A stretch of DNA of 64,000 nucleotides, taken from Rhynochetos jubatus (lineage: Eukaryota > Chordata > Aves > Eurypygiformes > Rhynochetidae). This document shows, in pieces, positions 23,626 through 36,104 of this stretch (position 1 is its first letter; every line of letters begins with the position of its first letter). Location: assembly GCA_027574665.1 (NCBI GenBank), contig CM050650.1, positions 104,443,086 through 104,507,085 of the forward strand, given 5' to 3'. A program made the translations under genes and the position numbers. The notes under the pieces are model-generated. The model saw nothing but the letters and a program-made list of their open reading frames with translations, ran no database searches and was not told where the DNA came from.

Positions 23626-26600
23626 GAATAATGATTGGATGTGTCATTGCATGCTTTGTTCACAGCTGAATAAACTTAGCAAAAACAAAAATGAAAATTT
23701 AATAATCATAAAGAAGTTAAGATGTGATAACACAAGAAAACTTCATGTAGATATTTCCCAATTTTTTATTGTATGACTTTGAAACCAAAATAAGGTATTT
23801 TTCCATATTTCTTTTTAGGTACCTGAAAGTAAATTGTTCACTGGTATTAGATCTCCCTGAATCTTTAAGTAGAACTAGGAGGATTCATCTTGGGGAGATC
23901 TGAGTGCATTTTTTACATTTACCTTAGACCCCCTAGGACACAGTGGGTCTTTTTCTGGTCTCTTTCTGTCTTTTTGCTTCTGAGCATGATGAAGTTCAAT
24001 TGTAGTTGGGGTCGCTTTAAGTGTCCCATACCTACCAACTGTCTCTGGTCTTGAGAGCATTTAGTAAAATCATATAGCCCTGGTAAGATTAATAGGAATA
24101 CCCTTTTTTTATGAAAACCTATTAAAAAAACTTCTTCCAACCTTCCAAAACCACTTAGACCCAGGAGTTCTTTAAAAATAAAAGCATAGAAATGTACCTT
24201 TTTAATATTTACCCCACACATTTCAATAAATACTTGTGCTTTTACAGGTGTATTCAAATGAGATGAAATTATTAACACTTCTACAGTCCAAATGTGAAAA
24301 GTCCTCTACTAAGAACAGTAACAACTACCACAGTTAGCACTTACATGTAAAATAATTGTATTAGCTCTACCAACTGCCTTGCCTCTATGTTGTTGATTTT
24401 CCTCCCCACATTGACTGTAGCAACTTTTCTGTATTTAAATTCACAGTTGCCCCAGGATTTTTCAGTCACTAGCATGGTGCCAAACTGTTTTTTTCAACTC
24501 TGAGCACAAAACTTTTCCTTCTCTATGGCTGAGGCTGGTGCTGAGCTGGCACAAGGTACCCTGTGTAAACAGACGACTTTGCAAATGTGAGCACAGTTTT
24601 GTGCCCAGTCCAGTCCTTCCCCTCTGTATAGTAGCTCTCCTCTTTTCCAGAAGATTGTCCTAGCCACCTGGTAACAACGTTATGTCTTTACTTCTTGCTG
24701 AAATCTTTATTTTTTCATAAAATTGAAATTATGGATGATTCAGAAATCCCTCAATGTAGAAGTCTACAGGTGATATGAAGAGTGTCCTTCCTTCTCACAG
24801 AACGACAGCTCTTAAAGAACTACCTGAGTCATGCTGAAGTGTGTGTGCCTGTGTGCATGTGAGGTTCTTCCAGACTGAAAATCAAAGTGAAGCCTAATCA
24901 GGAAAAGTCAGAAGGATTGCTATCACATTCTTTGTATTTCTCTGCAAGAAGACATGAAATCCCTCTTAGCTCTTTGACAGCACAGAAATAAGCACGTCAG
25001 GGACAATTTAGGCAATAGGTGGGTTCAGACACATTTTACTCCTCATAGATTTTCTAATAGCTGCTTTGAGCTAACTTCTGTGTTGTTTGTTTTGGGTTAC
25101 ACAAATACTATTGAGAGACTAGATCTGACTTTAAGTCTCAGGGGTCTAAAAGTTAGCTGCAACATGTAACTTTGCTGGACCTAACCTAAGCTTGACTGTA
25201 GAAAATGTGCTGTTGTTTATGTAAATGTAAACAATCAACCAAACGTTATGTTTTCTCACTCATTTATTTGTTTCAAGTTGCTTTGTCAGTATCACTGACT
25301 GATAAGTTTACTTCCCTCAATATTTTATGTCTTTGGAAAGAATTTTTTTTTTCTAGGTTTGTTTCCCTCATTCCCTCATTCAGTGAGTAAATTCTCACTG
25401 AAGTTCCGTCATAAAAAAAGAGAGAGATATATAATCCTGGCAAAGTATCTACATCCCTTATATGTCCATGTTTAAAGAAGTCTGACTAGACAGGACTTAG
25501 ACCCTACAGGCATTCTCTTCCTAATAGAATACATCTGTTGAATGTGTTACAGGAGCAGGACTCCATACAGCTAACGGGAGTTTTTCCTTTATTTAGTATG
25601 AAAAAGTATGGCAGAAGCCCCTTGGCATTTCAAAACACAAGAATATATTTGGACTGTTTTCTCCAAATCCCTCACAGTATGACATCTAGTTTTCTTCAGG
25701 AAGTAATGGGTGTTAGCTGCCTTTATTCAAATAAACTCTTATATTTGGCTTTACACTTTTTACTGGGAGGAGAGAAGAGACAACTGTGTGATAACCATAC
25801 TTCAACACCTCAAGATTTCTCTACCTGCAATTTGGTTATCTGCTCCCAAAATACTCCAATTGCCTCTGCTACTCTGGGTTACGTGGTAGAAATAGTAGGG
25901 TAACCCTGTACTGCCAGATGTCTAGTCTCTTGAAAAACTCTCTCTTTTTCCCTTTCTCACATATCTGCCTTTATTTTCAGTCATGCAGTGTGAAAAATCA
26001 TTTCTGAAGTTTTATTTAGCTATGTTCAGGATGAAACGGGGTTTCATTAAGCCAGAGCCATCAAAGAAGGTAACAGGGAAACCCTGCAGTGTAACCCATA
26101 ACTCGAGGACCCAGGGCAAGTCATGAGAACTAATACTGCCTTTCCCTCTCCATCTCCTGCACTCCAGTTGCAAACCACGGGGGATGGGAGTCTACTGCAT
26201 TCTGTGCGAGCTGGTGAAGCTACTAAGTTCTGGAAAATCGCTCTTTTGAAAGCACTTTAATCATAAAAAAAGTGTTAAGTCTGTTATTAAGGGTTCAGAG
26301 ATATAACTAGACTATAGTGACTTTGTAAATGACCTATTCTGTTATGCCACAAACTTAGCCCTTATGAAAGAAGTTTGTCAAATTATTTCACTATGTATAG
26401 ATAGTTAACGGGCTCAAAAAAAAAAAATTGTTTAACAAAGCAACTTAAACGTGCTGAAGTACTCAGACTTGACTCAATCTCTGATAACAAGCAATTCTGA
26501 GATTGGATTTAGAAGACCTTACTTCTTTCAGAAAACTCAGCATGGGCGGAGAAGAAAGAGAGCTTTATTACAGCGATATACAGGGAGTGTTCAATGTTGT

Positions 26601-28639
26601 TGCTGCATTAGGAGTGTTGCAATTAATGTAACTGTCTTGCAGTCGATGGAAAGGGACTGGTGTGAGCTATGTGGTGACCAGGTAGGCCTGCTCAGCTTTG
26701 GAGTATGGCAGGCTGCAAGTATAGGTGAAAACAATGTTTGTCCTGTTGGTAGGAGTCTTACTGTGCTGGTTTGAAACTGCCTACTCATAAAAATATTATT
26801 TGAATTTATTTTCGGAATGTTACATCATTATGTAGTTCTTTGAGCCTTTATTTAATATTAAGATGATTTTAACTTATTTTATATGGCTTATGAAAATATG
26901 TGACTGTTATTTCCATATCTCCTTCTAGAATATACTAGTATTTGCTCAAAGTTTTCATTGTTTTTAATTGTTAAATGAGATATTCAAAGCAATCAATGAA
27001 AAACCTCAGTTGCTAAAGTAACAATAATTTTGGTTATGAAATACATTGAAGTAGTTATAGAGAACTTGAAAGGCAGCATTTCAATAGGCAAAGGACAGCT
27101 TTTAAAATTTCTGTCTTGTTTTAGTTTTCCAGAGCTTTCCTTCAGGCTGTTTCAGAAACTGAATGCAAGAATGTGGTACTGCGATTCATAGCTTTGGGTG
27201 CAATATTGGATTGAAATGTGGAAGGCGAGGCTGTGTGCAAAAACATAGACTGGAAGTCTAGGAGCTATCTGATAATGAACCTCTTTATAAAAGTGCTGTC
27301 TCAAAATCTGTGAAAACCCTATTTTTTTATACATGTAATCTCTGTCTCTAGTACAGAACTTTGCGTATTTTTAGACACATTTGACTTTTAAATGGAATGA
27401 GGTTGTTTTGCTTAAGGATTCTAGTTTAAATATAAAGAAGGGTTCTTGTGACTTTTAAACTTTTTTCAATTATATCAGTTATAGTCCTCTTAATTTTGAA
27501 AGGATGCCATCTCTAAGGACATCTGTTCTTTTCCACTACCTCTTTTTAATACCTGACTTAACAACACTCATACAGCTCATTCTCAGCAGTAGCCACAGAG
27601 AAATAATTCCGAAAATCAGAGAACAAAAGAAGCTAGATCACAGTGTAAGGAGTTGCAACTGTTCAGTTTAGCACCACTTCAGCACTGAGTTATCTTCAAA
27701 GCAACAGCATCATGGATGAGACAAAGTTATAAAGTACATCTGAATCATCGGAATGAGTGTTTTCTCCTAATGGGCCATGTAGAGGCCAAGATATAATGGT
27801 TTTGAAAAGAAGACATTCTGAATTTATGTAAGTAGAGGCAAATAATGAGATTTAATCAGAATTAAGGTTCATTAGTTTACCTTTCTCAAGACTTCTGTTT
27901 GAATGCTGTCTTTTGAGCAAAATATTTCAGTACTTTCTCTGGGTTAACACTTTGTTAAGATCATATACATTTGCCATTTAAAAATTTATTACAGTTTCCT
28001 TGATATCCTTGGCAAGATTCACTGAGCCTGAATTCACATGATTTGCCCATAACAAATTTGAATCATACCACCCTTTAGTTCTTATTAGTGTGATATACAG
28101 AAAATCTTGTAACAACTGCAGGTAGAAGCATAAATCCTTGGAGCAGATCAAAGTACCTTGTTCTGCATGTGTCCTTTACTAGTAACGTGTTGAAAGCTCT
28201 CATGTGTAACTTCTGTTGTAAGTTAGGAACATGCTAGGGTTATGGAATTGACAAAATTTAGGAAACTCAAAGCTTTCTTATAATGCATGATCTGTGGAAG
28301 ACTGTAATTCGGTGTTACAAATTTTCAGCATTCAACTAAATGCACCAGCAGTCAGGACGTCTGATCTACAAAGGACTTATGATGCAGTTAAAAGTAGAAG
28401 GCATGTGCTAACAGAAAAGCACAACAAACCTGTAAATATAATGGTAAAATTTGTTAACTACAGTCATAAAGGTAGGTATAAGAAAGAAAAGGACTAGAGA
28501 AAACTGGGAAAGATCATCAAGCTGAATTTACATTAGAATATCACCAGTTAGGGAAGTATAGGCTGACAGAGAGAAAGAGGGTTTCAATTTTATTTTTGAG
28601 AAGGTAATTATGTCCTTCTAGCAGTCCTCAAATCTTCAA
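23626..28639. other. Intergenic DNA without recognised features
   Basis: AT-rich sequence. The longest open frames (119 and 121 codons at 23919-24278 and 25538-25903) lack family resemblance. No repeat copy is recognised. Confidence 0.5.
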
Positions 28640-28975
28640 AAATAATAATGAAACCTTAATCCCTGTTGTCCATACCAGCTGTGCAACCAGTTGTTTAACC
28701 ACAGGATATATCCAATCTTCCTTGACCTCTTCCCTCTCACCAGCAGGACTACAAAGAAAGAACCCTGGGCCACCATGCCCTTGATCACTGCCTCAAGGAC
28801 CATGAGTGATACTTGATGCACTCCAGGTCTTCCGTGGCAATGTCATTACTGACCATCCTGGCCATATCACTGGAGCAATCAGGGGTAATAGTCTGAGGGC
28901 AGGACAAGACATTGCAATCTCTTGACAACATCCTGGACCCTAGGCCCCATCAAACAGTAAGCAGTGCAGATAAAA
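28640..28975. repeat. Unclassified segment, possibly repeat-derived
   Basis: This segment is richer in GC than its surroundings and encodes a 61-codon frame on the minus strand (28636-28821, with VLEAVIKGMVAQGSFFVVLL). It resembles the texture of decayed avian retroviral or LINE sequence and lies just before a solo LTR, but I cannot assign it. Confidence 0.25.
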
Positions 28976-29199
28976 AATAAGTAATTTTAGCTTTTATTGC
29001 AAAGCCCCACTTCCCTGAGCACTACTGTGTTGTAGGCACACTGTATCCATAGTCACAGAAAATCGTTAAGGTGTCTAAAAGAAATGTAACCCTAGAAGGA
29101 TACTTAAAAGATGCTCTGGTTACCAAGGAAGTGGCTTTTGCCAATCTGAAGAGGGTGTCTGTGTTACCAGCTGACGGTTGTAGACAGAGTTCTCCAGTG

Positions 29200-30107
29200 A
29201 TATTGCACTGGGACAGGTGCCCCTGCGCTGGCATTAGCAGGGGCTGCAGGGTGGCCCCTGTGAGAGGAGGCCAAGGAGACCCCATGCTGGACACAGCCAT
29301 TTCCACCCGGCTCCAGCCGACCCACCTCAGGGCACCGCTGAGCCCCGCAGCCAAGCGGGGTGTGCCTCTGGGGAAAATGTTTATGAAAGAGCAAAACACT
29401 GCACAGGCAGAAGAGGAGGGAAAAAAAGAGAGTGAGAAACAACCCTGCAGATACCAAGGTCAGTGGAGAAGGAGGGGGAGGAGGAGCTCTGGACACCGGA
29501 GCAGAGATTCCACTGCAGCACCTGGAGGAGACCATGGTGAGGCAGGTTGTTCCTTCCCCTGCAGTCCATGGAGAGGACCGTGCTGCCTGTGGAAGACACC
29601 ACACCAGAGTCCTGAAGGAAGCTGGAGCCCATGGAGCAGGGCTACCATGCTGGAGCAGGCTCCTGGTAGAACTCCAGCCTGTGGAGGACCCATGCCAGAG
29701 CAGGTTTATCCTGAAAGACAAGGGAGAAGTGTGAGAGGGAAGGAGCAGCATGGAAGAACTCTTATGGACTGACCACAACCCTCATTCCCCATTCCCCTGC
29801 ACCACTTGGGGTTGGGGGAAGGAGGCAGAAGAGTTGGGAATAAGGAGTAAAATTGAGCCAGGGAAAAGGGCAATGGTGGGGAGAAGGTGCTTTAGTTTTT
29901 GTCTTTGTTTCTCACCATCCTACTGTACTTTTGTCAAAAAATTAAACTAATTTTTCCCGAGATTTGCCTGTGTTTGTAATTAGTAAGTGGTTTCCCTCTC
30001 TTTATCTTGACCTTTCCATTTTATTTTCTCCCCCATCCTGCTGAGAAGGGAGAGTGAGTGAGCTGCTGGGTGGGGGGTTGGCTGCTGGCCAAGGCTGACC
30101 TACCACA
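29200..30107 (+). mobile_element. Solo LTR A, ERVL-type
   Basis: The repeated GGAGCAG...CCTGTGGAGGACCC modules, a region rich in AATTAAACTAATTT and the closing GGCTGACCTACCACA are typical of a large avian ERVL-type LTR family. The 3' end is sharp at 30107. I could not fix the 5' end (about 29200), and the expected GTCTT duplication was not found upstream of it. There is no internal retroviral sequence on either side, so it is a solo LTR. Long open frames here (29071-29778) are not genes. Confidence 0.8.
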
Positions 30108-30289
30108 GTCTTATTGTCTTCCTGCAAGATGCAGATGTAAACAACGATGTCCACATAGCAGTCACAGGAGGAAGGAGCTTGTAGGCCAAATTACTTATTC
30201 GTTATACCTGACTTCCTATAAAATTCTCAAATAGCTGTATGTGCAGTAAGAGCAGAACAGCATATTTATGTCAGTTGCATTGATTGCAA

Positions 30290-30975
30290 TTGATTGCAAC
30301 AAAGACGCAGGAAACTACATCTTGTCAGCCTCACTTTCATCCCTGGAAAGGTGATGGAACAGCTCATCCTGGATGTCTTCTCTAAACATGTAGAAGGAGA
30401 GAAGGTTATTGAGAGTGGTCAACATGGATTCACTAAGGGGAAATCATGCTTGACCGATCTGATAGCCTTCTGTGATGGCATGACTTGCTGCATGGATGAG
30501 GGGAGACCAGTGGATGAGGGGAGAGCAGAGGATGTTGTCTATCTCACCTTCAGAAAGGCTTTTGACACTGTCACCCATAACACCCTCATGGGGAAGCTTA
30601 GGAAGTGTGGGTTAGATGAGTGGACAGTGAGGTGGATTGAGAACTGGCTGAATGGCAGAGCTCAGAGGGTTGTGGTCAGGGGCACAGAGTCTAGTTGAAG
30701 GTAACTAGCAGTGTTCCCCAGGGGTCGGTACTGGGCCCAGTCTTGATCAACATGTTCATCAACGACCTGGATGAGGGGACAGTGTACCCTTGGGAAGTCT
30801 GCTGATGACAGAAAACTGGGAGGAGTGGCTGATACACCAGGAGGCTGTGCTGCCATTCAGTGAGACATGGACAGGCTGTAGAGTTGGGCAGAGAGGAACC
30901 TAAAGAAGTTCAACAAGGGCAAATGTAGGATTCTGCAGCTGGGGAGGAATAACCCCGTGCACTGGTACTGGTTGG
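30290..30975 (+). mobile_element. CR1 LINE fragment a (reverse transcriptase)
   Basis: Translation shows CR1 RT residues: IPGKVMEQLILDVFSKH, SGQHGFTKGKSCLTDLIAF, FRKAFDTVTHNTL and LRKCGLDEWTVRWIENWL, then [20 protein letters not shown] and a damaged ADD box. The frame is open for 134 codons (30294-30698) and then breaks. It is truncated at both ends and is abutted at 30976 by a second CR1 piece that starts again upstream in RT. Confidence 0.92.
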
Positions 30976-31451
30976 AGCAATACATGTCATCTACCTGGAC
31001 TTGTACAAAACATTTGACACCGTTCTGCATGGCATCTTTGTCTCTAAATTGGAGAGGCATGGATTTGATGGATGGATCACTCAGGGGATAAGGAACTGGT
31101 TGGATGGTTGCACTCAGAAAGTTGTGGTCAATGGCATGATGTCTTGAGTGGAGTCCAGTGATGAGTGGCATTTGGTGCTGTTTAACATCTTTGTAAGTGA
31201 CATGGACAGTGGGATTGACGGCACCCTCAGCAAGTTTGCCGATGACACCAAGCTGTGTTGTCTGGTCGACACGCTGGAGGGAAGGGATGACATCAAGAAG
31301 GACCTTGACAGGCTGTAGAGGTGGGCCTGTGCCAACCTCATGGAGTTCAACACGGCCAAGTGCAAGGTCCTGCACCTGGGTCAGGGCACTCCCAAGCACA
31401 AGTACAGGCTGGGTGGAGAATGGATTGAGAACAGCCCTGAGGAGAAGGACT
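30976..31451 (+). mobile_element. CR1 LINE fragment b, defective RT
   Basis: This fragment restarts at the RT motif [16 protein letters not shown] and runs to GGEWIENSPEEKD. The PQGSVLGP segment is missing in frame: the peptide goes from SSDEW to HLVLFNIF. Stop codons TGA (31144-31146) and TAG (about 31316) interrupt the frame. From about 31110 it is nearly identical to the minus strand of 52500-52830. It lacks the 3' untranslated region and tail. Confidence 0.92.
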
Positions 31452-31520
31452 CATCCCACCAGGGAGACTGAGTGAGCGGCTGTGTGGTACTTAGTTGCCG
31501 GATGGGCCTAAACCACAACA
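31452..31520 (+). mobile_element. LTR 3' end fragment
   Basis: The last ~70 bases of an avian LTR (GAGTGAGCGGCTGTGTGG to CCTAAACCACAACA) are fused directly to the broken end of the preceding CR1. The text is homologous to the termini of solo LTRs B and D read on the minus strand. Confidence 0.7.
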
Positions 31521-34500
31521 AACAGAAAGTTTGCGGCATAGAGGAGACAGTCTTATGATATGACTCATTGCTCAAAGTAGAGTTTTGGTTACCCATCTTC
31601 CAAATTTATGATTAGAGAAAGTATATGTTAATTTAGCTATCATCATCCATGGACAGATGACCAACAGGTTGCAGCATTTGGGTGTCAAAGTAGATCTGAT
31701 ATCTAGTATACAATTTTGCTCTTGCTGTTCTGAATGGAATATATAAACAGATGACCACCAGAAACTCTGATTAGGTGTGTAAAGAGAGCCTTCAAAACAG
31801 GTGTTTGACTGGATATCAATAATGTAAAGGACAGTTTATTCTGAGAATTATGAGGAAATAGTCAAAGTCACTAGAAGCAAAAGAGCAAGTTATATGGCTC
31901 TAAAACTGATTTAATTTTGAATGATGGCAAACACCTTGATGCTAAGTCACAAAGTGAGGACAAATTAGTACACAAAGAGATAAAGGATTGAATGAAGTGC
32001 CTGAGATCATTATCGAGCAGTTATGTTTGTGATTACGGTCATAAAGTATTCTGGGAAACATATTTTATGTTTCTTAATTGAATGTCTTTGAAAAATGAGT
32101 ATTTCAGTGAAATATTTCAGTATTTCAATAATCAGGGACTTGTGAAAATATTTTTCTTATGAAATTGCAATGTGAGAAGTGGCCTAAAAGATGCAACTGA
32201 TTTGGTTATTGAAAACAGGGGGAGGGGAAGGTAGAAGTATGACTATTTTATAAACAAGGAAATACACTTACAATTCCACAAGCAAATGTAGCAGATACAG
32301 TGTGATTCTGGCTGCACTGAAGTAAGTGATAGTTTTCCCTTTAGTAGGGGTTTCATTTCTTGATAGTTGTCCAGGAATCAAGGCACCAGTTGGAACTTAC
32401 ACAGTGCTTTCAGATTCCTCATGTAGCTTTATTGATTTTCAGTAGGGAATGACAGATTCCATATGTTTAAATTTCCAAATTTATTTTCAGTTGTGAAATC
32501 TATAATACTCCAACTGAACGTGAAGTATGAAATTTAATCAGTTAACAAATTTTATAGTAAAAAAGGATCATAGAATTAATCCAGACTGGTATTAAGTGTA
32601 ATAATATCAGAATTTCATCCAGTCATTCTTGTGTTGAATAAAGATTTCTTGATCATACCTTGCTCAAAAATGCAATGTATGTTTCCACTGTCTCAAAATT
32701 TTGACAGAGATTGTTCCATTTGCTTCATGTTTGTTTAATATACTGTAAAATATACAATGTATTGGAAAAAATTCTATTTGAGACTATGCAGATAAACAAA
32801 CATGAAAGATTTTGGTATCAACAAAACTTTGTGTTATAATATCCTATAGGTATTTGCATTTTCTCAAGTGTACTCTCTTTTTATGTTAGGAAATGATTTG
32901 AGGGTTCACAAAGTTAATCGGTGTCATGACATTTTTCTATTTTTACACAGAATGTTTTAACATGAGAACAGTGAGAAACTTCTTCCATCCAGGCTTTTCT
33001 GCTGGGAGGAGCGACATGGTAATTTGCAATTTTTCCAAGATATAAACAATATATATATTCCAAGACACATGATCTTGACCTACAACAACATAATGGAGAA
33101 AACCTTAGCAAATCTAGACATATGGGACTATTTACCTTTAATCTAATGTTAATTCTAGTTAAATTTTATTATTTTCAATAGGCTGGTTTTTGCTATCTTG
33201 TCATAGTATTTTTTTCTTTTGCAAATGAGTAACATGAACTATGTATGTCTCTGTTAGACACCTCTATCTAATGCACAACTGATTTGTTTATATCTTTAGA
33301 AGTCTTCATTCTATCTTCCTTATTTTTTGTCTCCTTGCCTGACAATCAGAACCTTTCAAATGTGCTGTTTGGCCTAGTAGCAGACAGTTTTGGGTTCACA
33401 CTGAAAACCAAGACTTACTTGACTAGCTTACTTAAGCCACTATCTATGATAGAGGCCAAGAGTGAGTGCTTAGGGAATAGTATTCCTACGTATGTCCTCC
33501 CACAAACGTTTTTCGTAGAAACTTCATGAGGCTTAGTTGTATCCACAACATTATTTTTAATACTGCTAGATGAACCTTTCTTCCAAAATTATGCCTAATT
33601 ACTTTTTGAACCCATTTTTAGATCTTTATTATCCAGAATTTGCTGTGGTAATGAGTTAGCACTGTGAAAAAAATCGTTTTATTTTTAGACTTCAAAGTGA
33701 TCAGCTGTGGTCACTTTAGCTACTTTTAAGTATTCATTGGTGGTTTTCCACTTAAGGAGTGACACTGAATTGCTTAAAAGCCTATAGGCATGGTCCTGAC
33801 AGACAGGAAAGAAGTTTCAGCAAATGTATATCAACCTCAGTCATTATCTCCCTTCTAATTCCTCTTATGGATTTATCCTTAAGAGGAATTATTAGGGAGC
33901 CAGTAGAAACTCACCCATCTAAATCCCTCTGGATTTTAAAAGAGTATAATGAGCATTTTCATTTCCTATCTGAGACACTGTGTGGTATTTCTTTACATTC
34001 CTCCATCGTGGCCCTTCACTCTTGTCAGGAATGGATGGATGAAATAATATCTGCTGTCTTTCTAGCTTCTAAGGGCATTGTTCAACTCACCTCATTAACA
34101 TTTGTACAGTACCTGATCAGGACTACTACAGAAACTTAAAGTACTAATCCAAAGCTCACTGCAGTTAACAAAAAGGTTTCCATTGACTCCACTGGGTGCC
34201 AGAAGGGCAAGGACCTGAAAATCTTTCTAAGAACGTTTTCTTTTTTATGTCTATTGTAGGCTAGAAGCTTTTGTTACAACACTAGAATGTCTGACATCTG
34301 TTCTTGGATGCTACCCCTGAAGATACTGCATGAATGTAAATAATGTAAACAAAGGCTGCTTAGCTAATGATGATACTGAAAATAGAAAACTGTGCAAAAC
34401 ATAGTGTGTTGCTTATCTAATGTATCATTTTATTGCAGAAGCCAGACTGTTAAGGGCACAATATCTTTCCAATCTGTTCAATTGTATTATCTGTCAAATA

Positions 34501-34985
34501 GACACAAATAGACACAACACATCTGATATTGCAGTATATACATGTAAATGATATAGCTGTTGCCAGAGCTATAAATTTACCATGATGTTTATTTGGAAGG
34601 AGAAGAAACAGCTCACCCTGAAATTAATAATGTCTCTAAATGAGGAAGTAGTGAAGAGGTAAAAGGTATAAGGAAGAACAGTTTCACAGTAATTTTCTTA
34701 CTTGTCCTATCTTGACTCAACTGAACCCTCTGCTAGGGTTGGCTATCTTTAGCAGCACAATAGGAAAAATTCACATGTAGCATGTAACCCCATCCCAGAG
34801 TTTGACACAGAACTCACAAAATTAGTGTTTGTCCTTTAGGAAGATGCTAGGTGAGGATGGGAAAAAAGCCATCCACATGTTACATAGGGGCCTGGCACAA
34901 AAGTGCCCACACTGGGAATTACAACTACGTTTAGAAGTATACGCACACATTTAGAGTACAAATTCTCTGGTTCCTGCTAGAATTT
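31521..34985. other. Intergenic DNA without recognised features
   Basis: Strongly AT-rich, unique-looking sequence. A 126-codon frame at 33759-34139 shows no motif. No repeat copy is recognised. Confidence 0.5.
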
Positions 34986-34989
34986 TGAA

Positions 34990-35178
34990 CATGAGGAGCA
35001 GCTGAGAGAACTGGGAGTGTTCAGCCTGGAGGAAAGGAGGCTTGGGGGAGACCTTACTGCTTTCTACAACATTCTACAAATAGTTTAGTTGTGGACTTAG
35101 CAGTGTTAGGCTAACTGTTGGTCTTTAGAATCTTACAGGTCTTTTCCAACCTAAAAGATTTTATGATTCTATGAAAAA
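34990..35178 (+). mobile_element. CR1 LINE 3' fragment with internal deletion
   Basis: It begins with the LRELGVFSLEERRLGGDL-type segment, jumps over most of the 3' region and ends with CAGGTCTTTTCCAACC and a single TGATTCTATGA tail unit. The internal deletion removed several hundred bases relative to the copy at 57001-57669. Confidence 0.85.
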
Positions 35179-36070
35179 CATATTCTATTTGCCTAATAGA
35201 ATATCCTCATTGCCAGGCTATGAGTAAGACTGAGAAGATGTGAGAATAGAACTGTTCTTTCTGAAGAAGTACCACTTGTTGGACACAAAAACCAAGAACC
35301 TATAGTGTGAGAGACTGTACGGATTATGTGAGCACTTTTCTACTGCCTGGTGATAAGAAGTCTCTACTTGAAGGAGGGAGTCTTGGTAACTGGCGCTTTT
35401 GCCTAGTAGAACACAGGCTTGAAACCTTAAGCAAACAATTTGCTTTTGACCTTTGTTGATAAATGGATCAAAAGAGGAATCCAAAGCTATTTAAATCTGC
35501 AGATGGGGAGAAAACTCCCCAGGGAAAAAGTGTTCTGCCAGCATCTGTTGACAAGTAAAGGTAGCTGCCAGGGTAGACTAATCCTCATTTGCAATCAAGT
35601 TATGTAAGGATTTGAGACACTGTTAGTGTTCCAATACATTTGGATGTTTGAGTTTTTATTCAGACATGAAAACCTGTGGCGAGAGATCTCAGTTAGGTGT
35701 ACTTGGATGAACACATAACCACCCTGCAGCCTGTGACAGGATCAAGTTTTAAAAGATGTAAATGGAGTAAAATGGAGAAAATTGGAAAGAGGCACTAGTT
35801 GGTTTTAACTGTCATGTTATGAATTTAGTCAGGACTGCTGGGGTTGCTCTGCAAGAGATGAAACCCTGCCGGGTTTTCTAGAAGGGAAGGTTGGTAAGTG
35901 CAGCAGTAAAGACAGGTAGTGATGATAGTAACATCATGAGTAGGGCAAGAGATCAGCCTTATCCAAGAGTTGGACTCCTCTATCATAGACTACAACATAG
36001 AAGTGGTGAATAGTCTAGCAGAGATATATAATGATTTGTTATTTTGCCCATTCAAACACAAGAAAGGCTT

Positions 36071-36104
36071 GGTTTTGTTTTGTTTTGTTTCATTTTGTTT
36101 TGTG
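36071..36104 (+). repeat. TTTTG pentanucleotide microsatellite
   Basis: Six or seven TTTTG units with one substitution. Confidence 0.9.

Noticed and set aside
29071-29778. Open frames of 233 and 204 codons
   Set aside because: They overlap on opposite strands inside solo LTR A, which is a regulatory repeat with no coding role.
33759-34139. A 126-codon plus-strand frame
   Set aside because: It has no motif, domain or splice context, and a frame of this length is expected by chance in 64 kb.
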